A stretch of DNA of 64,000 nt from JBAWWY01 sp037144355 (GCA_037144355.1 JBAWWY010000006.1:9520-73519), one strand, 5' to 3'. Counted from the first letter of the stretch, positions 34,901 to 43,655 are shown. The notes: generated from the sequence alone by a model not told the origin. Numbers and translations: made by a program.

Positions 34901-37620
34901 CTGGTAACCCAGGTAGCCATGTCCACTGTAAATAGAGATGCTCTCTCATCGTAAAGATAACCCTGATTGAGTATGTAATCCCAAATCCCCCCAAATCCCA
35001 GATATATCTTATTCCCCATTCTCAAGGATAGTATTGGTTCTGTTGAGCACAAATACTTTGTTGAACTTTTATAGCTATATGTACTGTAAAACCCATCTTC
35101 AATTCCATAGGTTTCCACAGTGAAATACTTGTAGCTTCCAGAGCTGTGCCTTGAGCTAAATGCAATATTTTTCAGAATTCCCATTTCGTCTAATATGGGA
35201 ATTCCAACAAAATTGTAGTCCGCTCCTTTTGAAATTTCTTTTAATAGCTTCGCTCCCTTGTCATAAGCCCTAACATTAACTACATAGTTGATACCTTCCC
35301 TTAAATTCCCCTGTATGAGCAGTCTTCCTTCTCTATCAATTCCTACCAGTTCATATGTCATGTCAATTGAGTCCGCCTCGTTGCCAGTCAGCCTGCTCAG
35401 CCCAGCCTTCCCAGTTCCAAGGTCAAGTTTTGCCCTGTACATATTCTTGCCATCTACATACAGAAAATTCACCTTGTCTTTAATCCTCTTTGCCTGCCCG
35501 GTAAAGTTCCCCGCCGCTACAGGATTCCAGCTTGCACCGGTTGAAATGTAGGCTCCTGCCGCACAGGTGAATATCTGTTTTACAATCCCGGTTGCTCTGT
35601 CGATTTTATAGGCTCCATTTACCTTTATTGTGTAAATTGAATCATCACTAAGGTAATTTGCCCTTCCAAATTCGAAGGAAAATGTTTTAAGCAGAGCCCC
35701 GGTTTTCTTGTCGATCAAGAGGGTCTTTCCATCACAAATCAGATATATATAGGCTTCTTCATCATCCTGCCCAAGGATTATCTTCGAGTCCTTGGTAATA
35801 TTTATAATCTCAGCTCCGATTCGAAGGGACCAAGTCTTGTCGGGAACAGTTTTTCCTGCTTTCACACCCTTATAAGTATCTATAATATTGTAGGAATTAA
35901 GCGTATACGGCATTATGGGATAATTCGCCAGCCCCTGTCCCGGCCATGTAGCTTCTAGAATGTAAAACCTTTTATTGTCAATTGCATAGCTTTCCTGATC
36001 CAGGGATGTCCATCTCCCCTCATATCCAAATGCCGAATTTATAGTAAACAAAGTCTTCGGCGGCAGATTTTCCGAGCTCTTTATAATTGGATCTGCCAGC
36101 TTGATGACTTTAATCTCAGTATCCATTCCCATCCTAAGGAATTCTTGCTTCAGAGCACTCTGGTTTTCCAATGCCAGCGCTTCCTCATCTCCACAGGCAA
36201 CTAGAAGCATTCTTGCCTTCTTCGTCTTCATGGTCTCAAGGCTGACAACCGGAGCGATATTGTCCACCCGGGATACCCCCGTACCCTCCGCCCCTTTGAC
36301 TTCAGTATTTATTCCGGACTCATTTACAAACTCCGGCAACGTGTCCCCCTGCCAGTTATCCTTCAACTTTAAGCTGATTTGAAATTCACCGACCGAGGTT
36401 TTTGAAAACTCCACCTTGGTCTTGCTCCCCAGTGACAAATCCTTATATATGGCAGTTTTAACATTATTGCCAAGGTCCAGTAGTTCCCAGATTCTCTCTG
36501 TTTTATCTCCATCCTGGGCTTCAGTTGCATCCTCAACTACAATCTTTGCCAAATTGCTACCTTTTTCTCTATTATATGAAGTTTGTAACTTGATTTTTGG
36601 AACTGGCACCAAATCCGGTTCCACAACAAACTGCTCTGTAACCTCATCTACCTGCCCCCTGCTATCCTTCGCAAATATATGATATTGGAAGTACTTGTCG
36701 TTTTTCACCTTTGAAGTCTCCCCAGCCATCCCACCTGAAATCTCCAGAAGTCCCTCCCAATCCTTGGTTAGAAACAAAATCTCATACTCCGCAAATTGTT
36801 CCAGCTCCACATCGCTATGCCCAGTCTCAACCCCGCACTTCATAACCCGCGCCTTGACAATTTCACTGCACACCTGCCCCCCGCTTCCGCTCGCTCCAGT
36901 TCCTGCGCTGCCTGACAAGCTATAATCCGTCAGCCTAATTTTTGTCTCCGGCTTCTCAATAAAACCTCCGCTTTCATTACTTAAGCTCCCGCCACTGCCA
37001 ATACTCCCGGCTATTCCCGTTGGGCTCATCTCCACAATTTCCACGTAAAATTCCACAAGTGGATAGGCCGGATTGACAGCCACAGAAACATTTAGCCCCT
37101 GCTTTCTGTTTTCCTTCTGATTACCGTAGAGTTGATCAATAATAGCTGGCGTCCTTCGTATGTCTATATTTTTTAGAGCATGGTATTCAAGTCCATTGAT
37201 CAAAGTAATGTCCACGTTTCCGATAAAATTCCCAACATTGGAAAATACCATTTCGGCTTTTCCCGGCATGATTCTTCTGATTACCCTGGCACCATTCCCA
37301 AATGCATCAAACCTCTCGGTAAACCATCCCAGTGCATAAGCTTCTTGGACAGTTTTTGTCTCATATCCAAGCTTGAACAAACTGTAATCTTCAGCCATTA
37401 CCTTATGCCCTTCATAAGAATACGCCGGCAAACCTATGGCCGGCTCGCAGCTTATAACTTCTACCCCAAATACCTGCAAGTTGAAAATAATCAAATACAA
37501 GCAATAAATGATTGCAACCAATCCCAGTTTGTATTCATATTTTGACCTATTCTCATTGCTAGCTCTATTCCCAATACTTGATCTGTTCTCGCTGTTTGAT
37601 GATTTCTTATTGCCATCCAT
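31966..37620 (-). CDS. Giant exported protein of unknown function (1884 aa)
   Basis: A very large protein not assigned to a family. Residues 1-31 are polar and basic, then one hydrophobic segment (about 32-56) acts as signal peptide or anchor; the rest is predicted outside the cell. Residues ~560-860 are rich in short beta-strands with recurring Gly/Asp turns, like a beta-propeller. Two similar modules follow, at about residues 1095-1210 and 1280-1390. Each has an EDFN start, an I-SG-Y segment and then F-IPAGK-G, resembling carbohydrate-binding jelly rolls. The C-terminal 150 residues contain WEENRLRYN and WPGERFILNAET. No sortase motif or SLH repeat is present. AAGGTGG lies 9 bases before the ATG. 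It lies directly upstream of the glycan locus and may bind or organise the surface glycan, but this is inference. Confidence 0.8.
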   Translation of the reverse strand: MDGNKKSSNSENRSSIGNRASNENRSKYEYKLGLVAIIYCLYLIIFNLQVFGVEVISCEPAIGLPAYSYEGHKVMAEDYSLFKLGYETKTVQEAYALGWFTERFDAFGNGARVIRRIMPGKAEMVFSNVGNFIGNVDITLINGLEYHALKNIDIRRTPAIIDQLYGNQKENRKQGLNVSVAVNPAYPLVEFYVEIVEMSPTGIAGSIGSGGSLSNESGGFIEKPETKIRLTDYSLSGSAGTGASGSGGQVCSEIVKARVMKCGVETGHSDVELEQFAEYEILFLTKDWEGLLEISGGMAGETSKVKNDKYFQYHIFAKDSRGQVDEVTEQFVVEPDLVPVPKIKLQTSYNREKGSNLAKIVVEDATEAQDGDKTERIWELLDLGNNVKTAIYKDLSLGSKTKVEFSKTSVGEFQISLKLKDNWQGDTLPEFVNESGINTEVKGAEGTGVSRVDNIAPVVSLETMKTKKARMLLVACGDEEALALENQSALKQEFLRMGMDTEIKVIKLADPIIKSSENLPPKTLFTINSAFGYEGRWTSLDQESYAIDNKRFYILEATWPGQGLANYPIMPYTLNSYNIIDTYKGVKAGKTVPDKTWSLRIGAEIINITKDSKIILGQDDEEAYIYLICDGKTLLIDKKTGALLKTFSFEFGRANYLSDDSIYTIKVNGAYKIDRATGIVKQIFTCAAGAYISTGASWNPVAAGNFTGQAKRIKDKVNFLYVDGKNMYRAKLDLGTGKAGLSRLTGNEADSIDMTYELVGIDREGRLLIQGNLREGINYVVNVRAYDKGAKLLKEISKGADYNFVGIPILDEMGILKNIAFSSRHSSGSYKYFTVETYGIEDGFYSTYSYKSSTKYLCSTEPILSLRMGNKIYLGFGGIWDYILNQGYLYDERASLFTVDMATWVTSVSSIYDLGMDIAEEFGKASDMFKAVVSADNRPGASVYRSRIIAYGKEIWSSLEKGLDEFLTNDEEINIVAVCDKYNKLGGMAGSVYVNSKKMIEVSNGKLICTDNLDMGALSTKIIAEAVKTMQGLKIKVNGASAYIEKSFKLDPSKTYYYEYDIKGMKPKDYIKSTFKTNQLVEDSFVGSDKYYVESEVLEDFNNSRTNSFFNLGSSTKIISGEYHACDSNAGDSNTNKVRTFRDTISFQIPAGKEGVLSFDYKYNMEASFLRDNGVYINGELWDNYMRDTAIKSGSYIHKNILKEGTVTLEFAVTYYGMAPDSYKFYLDNLKVMFISKTPRVEPSEGNFSLTQGEDGYSHILGSFETPPGTISFGSMGYQKYFEDFNDITLIPYLRDLGTGDASSFKIKSGQYTNTAGKACSGGMEFNIPAGKVGIARLNTWSSISRSSVTYDMSATVWRGGINKNPQDPYINMGSPYVIRLPDLAGTRSVTVKNSYSDSTGMYDIDLSLLPAVNGVATNKYFLDKENALVFVEQKNFGSEGTIRFEFTGMETQEVVLQNLRVYTIEDGTRTYVDDEYFGELTQTNDWNRAFCELSISKEEFGEEITEKSMIFQKGELINYGIKYYDYENDPSKKEYWRYTHEALNDGTNPISGQILNKAVDRFYIDGKYFVEHWQEDNTGVAAYDKLSNVETLTLYIEGDSEGPMINLIKTVPGSLKEGMDYKLEINVSDKDKHVLELKTEVYDVKSKLVYSFTKAGISPIPNSEVNGTAKYAPIDTGLVTNGLKNANGDKLTPAIAGKYTAVCTLRDFLKASIKSYTYIVTPTEKISGLVTHAPKWEENRLRYNISKYNSFENQDQPELGLAPRGALVFWPGERFILNAETTGNVMNLSAWILQAPEFATSLALGSGSDAAGITSNPLGQSWNGVLWDSGMMKKWSGNTPILLTIRFTAIFNPGTGGEPTEKNQDVELIVYRSEGYWELHRGW

Positions 37621-37821
37621 TGATCATTACCACCTTCATCTCTTAATTTCGAATACCATAATGGTAATATTTTCCATATTCAATCACAAGCACTTTATAT
37701 CGACATCAGCACGTGTATGCCGGCGAGAAACTTTGTTCGCAGCCGCAGTGCTTAGTTTTCGAAGAAATACCAACAGCACCTCAAAAAAGCAAATTTAATT
37801 TCCCTTTTAACTCAGAAGGCG

Positions 37822-37849
37822 TTGAATTATTTCCTCATTCTGATATAAT
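37822..37849 (+). promoter_or_regulatory. Promoter of the DUF1846 gene
   Basis: TTGAAT (37822-37827) and TATAAT (37844-37849) are spaced by 16 bases and lie 44 bases before the ATG at 37893. The rest of this divergent region (37621-37821) shows no gene. A weak TTGAAT-N17-TATGGT on the minus strand near 37650-37685 may serve the giant gene. Confidence 0.55.
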
Positions 37850-37892
37850 AGCCAAGTGAATTTAAGTAAAAATTTGAGAAGAGGTGAAAGAA

Positions 37893-39398
37893 ATGCTTGG
37901 TTTTGATGCTGAAAAATATCTTGAGCTACAGTCCATTAATATCCTGGAGCGAATCAAGAACGGAGAAAGACTTTATCTGGAATTTGGTGGCAAACTACTG
38001 TTTGACATGCATGCGAAGAGAGTTCTCCCTGGCTACGACGAAAATGCGAAAATTAAACTTTTGCATAAGCTAAAAGACAAGTTGGAAGTAATCATTGTAA
38101 TATATGCTGGAGACATTGCTAGGAATAAAACTAGGCAAGACTTCGGCATCACTTATGATTTGGACGTTTTTAGGCAAATGGACGATCTTAGAAGATACGA
38201 CCTTGCTGTAAATAGCGTTGTAATAACCCGTTATGAAAACCAGCCTGCTGCAAATGTATTCATCAATAAATTGGAACGCAGAGGAATCAAGGTTTACAAG
38301 CACTTGGCCACTAAAGGCTATCCAACGGATGTTGATTTAATCGTCAGCGACGAAGGTTACGGTGCAAATCCATATATTGAAACTACCAAGCCCCTGATCG
38401 TTGTAACTGGTCCGGGTCCAGGGAGCGGAAAGCTTGCGACCTGCCTTAGCCAGCTTTATCACGAAAATAAAAGAGGTGTGAAGGTTGGTTATTCAAAGTT
38501 TGAAACATTCCCAGTTTGGAATCTTCCACTCAAGCACCCGGTAAATGTTGCTTACGAAGCTGCAACAGTTGATCTTAAAGATGTAAATATGATTGATTCG
38601 TTCCATTTGGATGCATATGGAATCAAATCAGTAAATTATAATAGGGATTTGGAAGTTTTCCCTGTAATCAAGAGAATAATAGAAAAGATAACCGGCGAAG
38701 AATCCATGTACCTTTCTCCAACAGACATGGGTGTAAACAAAGTCGGTTTCGCAATTACTGACGACGAAGTTGTACGAGAAGCCTCCAAGCAGGAAATTGT
38801 AAGGAGATACTTCAAGACAAGATGCGAATATAAAAAAGGCCTCCTTGATGAAGACTCTTTGCTCAGATCAAAGTTGATCATGGATGAATTAGGTCTGAAG
38901 GAAGATTATAGAGCTGTAGTCGGACCTGCTAGAGCTTATGCCGAAAAGAAGAATTCCAAAGATAAAAAATGCGACGAGCCAATTATTGGAATGGCAATTG
39001 AGCTTTCCAACGGAAAGATGGTAACGGGAAAAAGCTCCAAACTTATGGTGGCTGCCGGCGCTGCATTACTCAATGCAATCAAGGAACTAGCTGGACTTTC
39101 TGATGAAATCCACTTGATTTCTCCAGTTACTTTGAGCCCGATTGAAAATCTCAAGTTGAATATATTCAACAATGAAAAAGCAACCTTGGATTGCGAGGAA
39201 GTTCTCTTTGCACTCTCCATATCTGCTGCTACAAATCCAACCGCTTCTGCTGCCTTGGAAAAGCTTTCTGAATTAAGAGGATCCCGTGCACACTGCACTG
39301 CAATCCTAAGCTTCAGAGACGAGCAAATACTAACAAGCCTAGGAATCGACGTTACCAGCGATGCCGAATACTCCTCAAACAACCTATATTATATTTAA
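37893..39398 (+). CDS. DUF1846 family protein
   Basis: A 501-aa cytoplasmic protein of the DUF1846 family, present in many Firmicutes and usually about 500 aa. The start at ATG 37893 follows GAGGTGA; a GTG 9 bases earlier overlaps that box. Residues around 170-185 contain VVTGPGPGSGKLAT, a P-loop-like motif (GxxxxGK) with Leu in place of the usual Ser/Thr, suggesting nucleotide binding. The C-terminal half contains Ala-rich segments (AAGAALLNAIKELAG) and no membrane segment. The function of the family is not established. The gene is monocistronic, between its own promoter and a terminator. Confidence 0.88.
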   Translation: MLGFDAEKYLELQSINILERIKNGERLYLEFGGKLLFDMHAKRVLPGYDENAKIKLLHKLKDKLEVIIVIYAGDIARNKTRQDFGITYDLDVFRQMDDLRRYDLAVNSVVITRYENQPAANVFINKLERRGIKVYKHLATKGYPTDVDLIVSDEGYGANPYIETTKPLIVVTGPGPGSGKLATCLSQLYHENKRGVKVGYSKFETFPVWNLPLKHPVNVAYEAATVDLKDVNMIDSFHLDAYGIKSVNYNRDLEVFPVIKRIIEKITGEESMYLSPTDMGVNKVGFAITDDEVVREASKQEIVRRYFKTRCEYKKGLLDEDSLLRSKLIMDELGLKEDYRAVVGPARAYAEKKNSKDKKCDEPIIGMAIELSNGKMVTGKSSKLMVAAGAALLNAIKELAGLSDEIHLISPVTLSPIENLKLNIFNNEKATLDCEEVLFALSISAATNPTASAALEKLSELRGSRAHCTAILSFRDEQILTSLGIDVTSDAEYSSNNLYYI

Positions 39399-39467
39399 AA
39401 TTAAAATATCAAAAAAATCCGAATATAGCAAATCGCAAAGAAATCTGAATATAATAGAAGAAAAACA

Positions 39468-39508
39468 AGAGAATGTCGATCAAATGGATTGGCATTCTCT
39501 TTTCTTTC
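39468..39508 (+). terminator. Terminator of the DUF1846 gene
   Basis: AGAGAATGTC (39468-39477) pairs with GGCATTCTCT (39491-39500), ten base pairs with one G-U, followed by TTTTCTTT. It lies 70 bases past the stop codon on the same strand. Confidence 0.8.
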
Positions 39509-39521
39509 AAATTGAACATCC

Positions 39522-39550
39522 CTAAGTATCTGCATTAAATTCGGGATGCG
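39522..39550 (+). repeat. Degenerate copy of a 29-bp transposon-end-like repeat
   Basis: These 29 bases match positions 39695-39723 in 26 of 29 places (both start CTAAGT and end ATGCG, with TGCATTAAATTCGG or CGCATTAAATTCGG between). The second copy forms the left end of a TIR-bounded element. The first copy has no matching right end and may be a decayed relative. Confidence 0.7.
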
Positions 39551-39694
39551 AACCTTTTTTCATTTCCCGCCGATTTCGCGCTCGTAGTGTATGAGTTTGA
39601 AACGATTAAATGCAAGTTGAAAAGGAGAAAATAAGAAGAAAACGGATTATTGGCGGAGTATGCCTATCTTATTTTGTCCAAATTTAAAACATCA

Positions 39695-39825
39695 CTAAGT
39701 GTCCGCATTAAATTCGGAATGCGTGCGTTTTTAATTCTCGACCGTCTGAAAGCCTTGCGATGTAACGGCTTGAAAAAGGCTAATAATGAAAGTGTCCGCA
39801 GTCGGTCAAAACTGCGGACACTTAG
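39695..39825. mobile_element. MITE-like element with 13-bp terminal inverted repeats
   Basis: A 131-bp segment bounded by perfect inverted repeats CTAAGTGTCCGCA (39695-39707) and TGCGGACACTTAG (39813-39825). If the outer TA dinucleotides are a target duplication, the element is of the IS630/Tc1-mariner type, which targets TA. It encodes no transposase; a short open frame across it looks accidental. The right end also forms a 13-bp hairpin (AAGTGTCCGCAGT at 39790-39802 with 39811-39823) followed by TTTTT on the plus strand. The whole 39399-39873 interval holds only the terminator, the repeat and this element. Confidence 0.55.
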
Positions 39826-39873
39826 TCCCTTTTTAATAAATCAACTTTTTGATACCCTTAAGCTTACATCATT

Positions 39874-41349
39874 TTAATTAAGAGTTTTTACTACTTCAAT
39901 TGCCTTGAGTAATTGCGGATCTGAATTGTCCGTTACAAGACCTGCCACATATTTTACCACACTTTCGTTGAGGCTGTTCCTTGTGGAGTTATCCAGTATC
40001 CCATATGGATAAAGCTTGCTTTGCTTTTGATAAAGCTTAACTGCTGCCAAAGTCTGCGCATCCAGTATTCCGCTGATATTGAGCTTGTATCCAAGGAACA
40101 CTAGTCTTTCCTGGGCTCCGAACACATTAAGCCCCTTGTCTCCAAGTTTTGGCTTATTGCTTTCTATCATTGGGGCAAAAGCATTTACCTTGTCTGACAA
40201 TACTTTTATTTCAGCATCGCTGAGCAATGTGTTTGATACTTCAATATCAGGAATTATTCCAATATGGTCTATCTTTGTCTTGTTTGGAGTTAAGAAATAA
40301 TATTTTGAAAGCTTCATGCCGGCTCCGTTCGCCAAGCTTTCAACTTGCTGGGCCGTTCCTTTTCCGTAACTTGTGACCCCGACAATAGTTGCCTGCTTGG
40401 TGTCTTGCAATGCTCCAGCGAGAATTTCTGATGCGCTGGCGCTCCCTTCATTTACCAGGACTACCATTGGAAAATCAGTGAAGAATGCTCCAGTCGAGTT
40501 CACAGTTTCGATTATCTTTCCTTGCTGTTCAAAAGAGATAATCGGTCCGCTTTTTATTAGCTGGTTGGCAATGTTTGTGGCTCCGGCAATGAATCCTCCA
40601 GGATTGTTTCTTAGATCAAGAATCAGATATTTCATTCCCTGTGACAATAAGTTTAACTTGGCCCCTGTAAATTCTTTGTCAACGTCATTGTCAAAGCTGT
40701 CAATTTTAATATATCCAATCTCCGAATCAATCATCTTGCTGGAGACGGCGTACACTTTAATAACTTCTCTGGTTATGGTAAACCTTATAATGCCCATATG
40801 CCCAGGCCTTTCAACTCCTATGGCAATCTTGGATCCTGCCTGCCCTCTTAGTAGTTTCGGTATTTCGTTTGGAATCTTTCTTACGTCCCTGCCATTGATA
40901 TCAACTATCACATCACCGGACTTGATTCCTGCTTTTTCAGCCGGACCACCGCTGATAGGGGAAACCACCTTGCATACATCCCCAAGAATATCCAATGACA
41001 AACCAACTCCGGAGAACTCGCCATTTACATTTGTCAAGAAATCGTTTTTGTCCTGCTCTGTTGGATAATAAACGCTGAATGGATCTAGTGTTGCGAATAT
41101 CCCCTTGAATGCCCCATTTACCAGTTGCTCATAGGTAACCTGGTCCTTATATTCTCCCTGAATATCTTGAATCAATGTCTTCATGAAATCAAGCTCCGAA
41201 TTTACATATGTTTGATTATTGGTTTCTGCCGCATATACAGCGCTATCCCCAAACAATAGTATTACAAAGGAAAATGAAGTAACCACCATTGCTATGATTG
41301 TAACTATGGCTATAATTTTGGCAATCTTTCTTGTTGTATTATGATCCAT
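39874..41349 (-). CDS. ctpA: Carboxyl-terminal processing protease (S41) with peptidoglycan-binding domain
   Basis: A 491-aa exported protease. One hydrophobic N-terminal segment (residues 10-40) is a signal peptide or anchor. A PDZ domain spans about residues 90-180 (GVGLSLDILGD, INGRDVRKIP). The S41 catalytic core has Ser in NEGSASASEILAG near residue 308 and Lys in SYGKGTAQ near residue 333. A C-terminal PG_binding_1-type domain covers about residues 395-460 (VFGAQERLVFLGYKL). Such enzymes process or degrade extracytoplasmic proteins. It is last in an operon with ddl and a DUF1934 gene, consistent with an envelope role. Confidence 0.93.
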   Translation of the reverse strand: MDHNTTRKIAKIIAIVTIIAMVVTSFSFVILLFGDSAVYAAETNNQTYVNSELDFMKTLIQDIQGEYKDQVTYEQLVNGAFKGIFATLDPFSVYYPTEQDKNDFLTNVNGEFSGVGLSLDILGDVCKVVSPISGGPAEKAGIKSGDVIVDINGRDVRKIPNEIPKLLRGQAGSKIAIGVERPGHMGIIRFTITREVIKVYAVSSKMIDSEIGYIKIDSFDNDVDKEFTGAKLNLLSQGMKYLILDLRNNPGGFIAGATNIANQLIKSGPIISFEQQGKIIETVNSTGAFFTDFPMVVLVNEGSASASEILAGALQDTKQATIVGVTSYGKGTAQQVESLANGAGMKLSKYYFLTPNKTKIDHIGIIPDIEVSNTLLSDAEIKVLSDKVNAFAPMIESNKPKLGDKGLNVFGAQERLVFLGYKLNISGILDAQTLAAVKLYQKQSKLYPYGILDNSTRNSLNESVVKYVAGLVTDNSDPQLLKAIEVVKTLN

Positions 41350-41361
41350 ATTCGTTTCTCC

Positions 41362-41790
41362 TTACATTATCTCAATATTAAGTCTACTTCTACCTTCAGA
41401 AAGGCCTTTCAGACTTATGTGATAGTCAATATTTAATGAACCTTTTGCCGTTTCCTTATTTATATTGTTGATAATATCGTTTGTTAGAACTTCCATTTCG
41501 ATAGATCCATAAGGTGTTTCATAAAAACCGTTGAATCTTTTCCCCTTTTTAAATTCCATTTCTGTCTCTTGGGATGTTCCTTCTCCAAATCTTCTCATTT
41601 CTATCTTGTCCTTGGTAATCTTCAGACTGGTAGTGCATCCAATCATCCCCGAAAACTCGCTTTCCGGGTAAGTCAAATATACGGCGTCCCCATCTTCGTA
41701 AATCTTTCCTTCTGTTACGAATTCCATTTGCTCTTCTTCTTTATCCTTCATTATTTGCACGCCAACTATTTTCAGCATTATATCTTTCAT
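41362..41790 (-). CDS. DUF1934 family protein (YwiB-like)
   Basis: A 142-aa protein predicted to form a beta-barrel of the lipocalin-like DUF1934 fold, with FVTEGKIYEDGDAVYLTYPESE near the N-terminus and YETPYGSIEMEVLT in the middle. The start at ATG 41790 has AGAGGT 5 bases upstream; the frame extends 14 codons further without a ribosome binding site. Function is unknown. It is placed between ddl and ctpA, 12 bases before the latter. Confidence 0.85.
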   Translation of the reverse strand: MKDIMLKIVGVQIMKDKEEEQMEFVTEGKIYEDGDAVYLTYPESEFSGMIGCTTSLKITKDKIEMRRFGEGTSQETEMEFKKGKRFNGFYETPYGSIEMEVLTNDIINNINKETAKGSLNIDYHISLKGLSEGRSRLNIEIM

Positions 41791-41909
41791 ATTTACCTCT
41801 TTTCGGTCTTTCTTGGTTGTAATCTTTTTCATTAATATACCCTTAATCTCCCAATAGATTCATCTATCGTATTTTTTTGTTATTTTATACCTTTTATTTT
41901 GTCCAATTG

Positions 41910-43055
41910 TTAAAGCTGCTTCCTACTATTGAATCTTTCGAAAGCAAGCTGGATTATCTTCTCGATTGTATCTTTGTAAGGTACTCCTGTATTTTCCCAA
42001 AGCTGTGGGAACATACTGAATTTAGTAAATCCCGGTATTGTGTTTATTTCATTAATAAAAACATTTCCATTATTTTTATCTAGAAAAAAATCAATCCTGG
42101 CAAAACCTGTTCCATCTATTGCTTTATAAGCCTTTATTGCCATCTCCCTGATCTCTTTTGAAAGTGATTCCGTAATATCGGCTGGAATGCTCATCTTTGA
42201 CTTGCCACCGTCAAAATATTTGGCCTCATAATCATAAAATTCCTTTGATGGGATTATTTCCCCAACAATGGATGCTTTGGCTCTATAGTTTCCAACAATC
42301 CCAACTTCCAGTTCTCTAGCCGAAACTCCTTCTTCCACCACTATTCTTCTATCATGCCTAACTGCCTGAGACAGCGCTTCTAAAAGTTCTTTGGTGTTTA
42401 AAGCTTTGCTTATGCCTACGCTAGAACCCATATTCGATGGTTTTACAAATAATGGATATGCCAATTCGCCTTCAATTTTAGCAATTACATTATCGATATT
42501 GTCTTCCAGCTCTTCTTTCAAAACCAACAGGTATTTGCAGATAGGCAATCCTGCCTTTTGGAAGATTTCCTTGGATATGGCTTTGTCCATTGATACGGCT
42601 GACGCCAAAACTCCACAACCCGCATATGGAATGTTTATCATTTCAAAGAGGCCTTGTATTGTGCCATCTTCACCAAGCGGCCCATGAAGCACTGGGAAAA
42701 CAACATCTACATCTTTATTTAGTGACGTTCCAGAATAGCCCAAAACAGATGCTTTTACATCAACAACTTTTAGACTTTGTTTCTTAGCAATTAGTTCCAG
42801 GTTTGAAAATCTATTTTCATTGTGCTCTCTTTTTGCGATTTCTTCCCACTTTGAAGATTCTATAAGTTCCACAGGCCCATTATATTTAAGCCAATGACCT
42901 TCTTTCGTTATTCCAATTAGCACAATCTCGAATTTTTCCTTGTCAATTGCATTTATTATGGAAGTTGCCGACATCAAAGAAATCTCATGCTCCATTGATT
43001 TGCCGCCAAATATTATTCCTACTCTAATTTTATTAATTTTACTATCTGTACCCAT
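41910..43055 (-). CDS. ddl: D-alanine--D-alanine ligase
   Basis: A 381-aa ATP-grasp ligase. The N-terminal motif is GIIFGGKSMEHEISLMSA, substrate motif HGPLGEDGTIQG (around residue 105), ATP-binding loop KPSNMGSSVGISK (around residue 185) and metal motif EINTIPGFTKFSMFP (around residue 335). It makes the D-Ala-D-Ala dipeptide of peptidoglycan. At 381 aa it is in the longer Ddl class. GAGGAG precedes the ATG. It is the second gene of a four-gene operon. Confidence 0.94.
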   Translation of the reverse strand: MGTDSKINKIRVGIIFGGKSMEHEISLMSATSIINAIDKEKFEIVLIGITKEGHWLKYNGPVELIESSKWEEIAKREHNENRFSNLELIAKKQSLKVVDVKASVLGYSGTSLNKDVDVVFPVLHGPLGEDGTIQGLFEMINIPYAGCGVLASAVSMDKAISKEIFQKAGLPICKYLLVLKEELEDNIDNVIAKIEGELAYPLFVKPSNMGSSVGISKALNTKELLEALSQAVRHDRRIVVEEGVSARELEVGIVGNYRAKASIVGEIIPSKEFYDYEAKYFDGGKSKMSIPADITESLSKEIREMAIKAYKAIDGTGFARIDFFLDKNNGNVFINEINTIPGFTKFSMFPQLWENTGVPYKDTIEKIIQLAFERFNSRKQL

Positions 43056-43102
43056 GTCAACTCCTCAACTTTTTGATTATTATATCACAGAGTCTGGATT
43101 TT

Positions 43103-43591
43103 TCAAAATCCAAAAGCTTTCAGTGCACCAATGCTTAGCATTGTAACAATTATTCCCGCACCCAGATCTCCAAGGAATAGTGATGGGAATGCTATTTTAA
43201 ATCTCATATCAAGGAGTACTGCTGCCAATGTCCCTGTCCAGACTCCAGTTCCGGGAAGAGGAATTGCTACAAAAATCAGCAAACCCCAGAATCCATATTT
43301 GACAATTTTATCGCTCTTTTGCGTAGTCTTTTCCATCAGTCTGCCGAGGTGCTTTTCAAAAAAATCCTGCTTCATAAGAAGCCTGAAAACAGGCCTTATG
43401 CCAAAATACAGAAAAGGAACTGGAATCATGCTTCCAACCATGCTTAGGAAAAATGCATACCAGGGGGCAAGGCCCAATGATATCCCAAGTGGTATAGCTC
43501 CACGTAGTTCAAGTATAGGCAGGGCTGAGGCTATTAGTACAGCAAAATCTGCTGAAAAATATCGTTCTAGCCATAATGTTAGTTGATCCAA
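43103..43591 (-). CDS. Small multidrug export-like membrane protein (COG2426)
   Basis: A 162-aa membrane protein with four predicted helices and the family motifs ALPILELRGAIPLG (residues 23-36) and AIPLPGTGVWTGTLAA (around residue 110). It starts with TTG (43589-43591), preceded by AAGGAG 5 bases upstream. Despite the family name, a drug transport role is not established; the fold is related to small DedA-like envelope proteins. It leads the operon with ddl. Confidence 0.85.
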   Translation of the reverse strand: MDQLTLWLERYFSADFAVLIASALPILELRGAIPLGISLGLAPWYAFFLSMVGSMIPVPFLYFGIRPVFRLLMKQDFFEKHLGRLMEKTTQKSDKIVKYGFWGLLIFVAIPLPGTGVWTGTLAAVLLDMRFKIAFPSLFLGDLGAGIIVTMLSIGALKAFGF

Positions 43592-43625
43592 ATTTGCTCC
43601 TTAAATATTTGTATTTCTGGAATTC

Positions 43626-43655
43626 ATTATATATTTTCTGGGCCTATTATGACAA
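43626..43655 (-). promoter_or_regulatory. Promoter of the ddl-ctpA operon
   Basis: On the minus strand TTGTCA (43650-43655) and TATAAT (43626-43631) are spaced by 18 bases, about 35 bases before the TTG start of the first gene. Confidence 0.7.

Noticed and set aside
39650..39877. 75-codon open frame across the MITE-like element
   Set aside because: It starts outside the element with TTG, runs through both terminal repeats and has no ribosome binding site; chance frame more likely than a gene.
40373..41068. 231-codon open frame on the plus strand antisense to ctpA
   Set aside because: It mirrors a strongly conserved protease on the other strand, has no ribosome binding site and shows a Ser/Pro/Leu-rich, domain-free composition.
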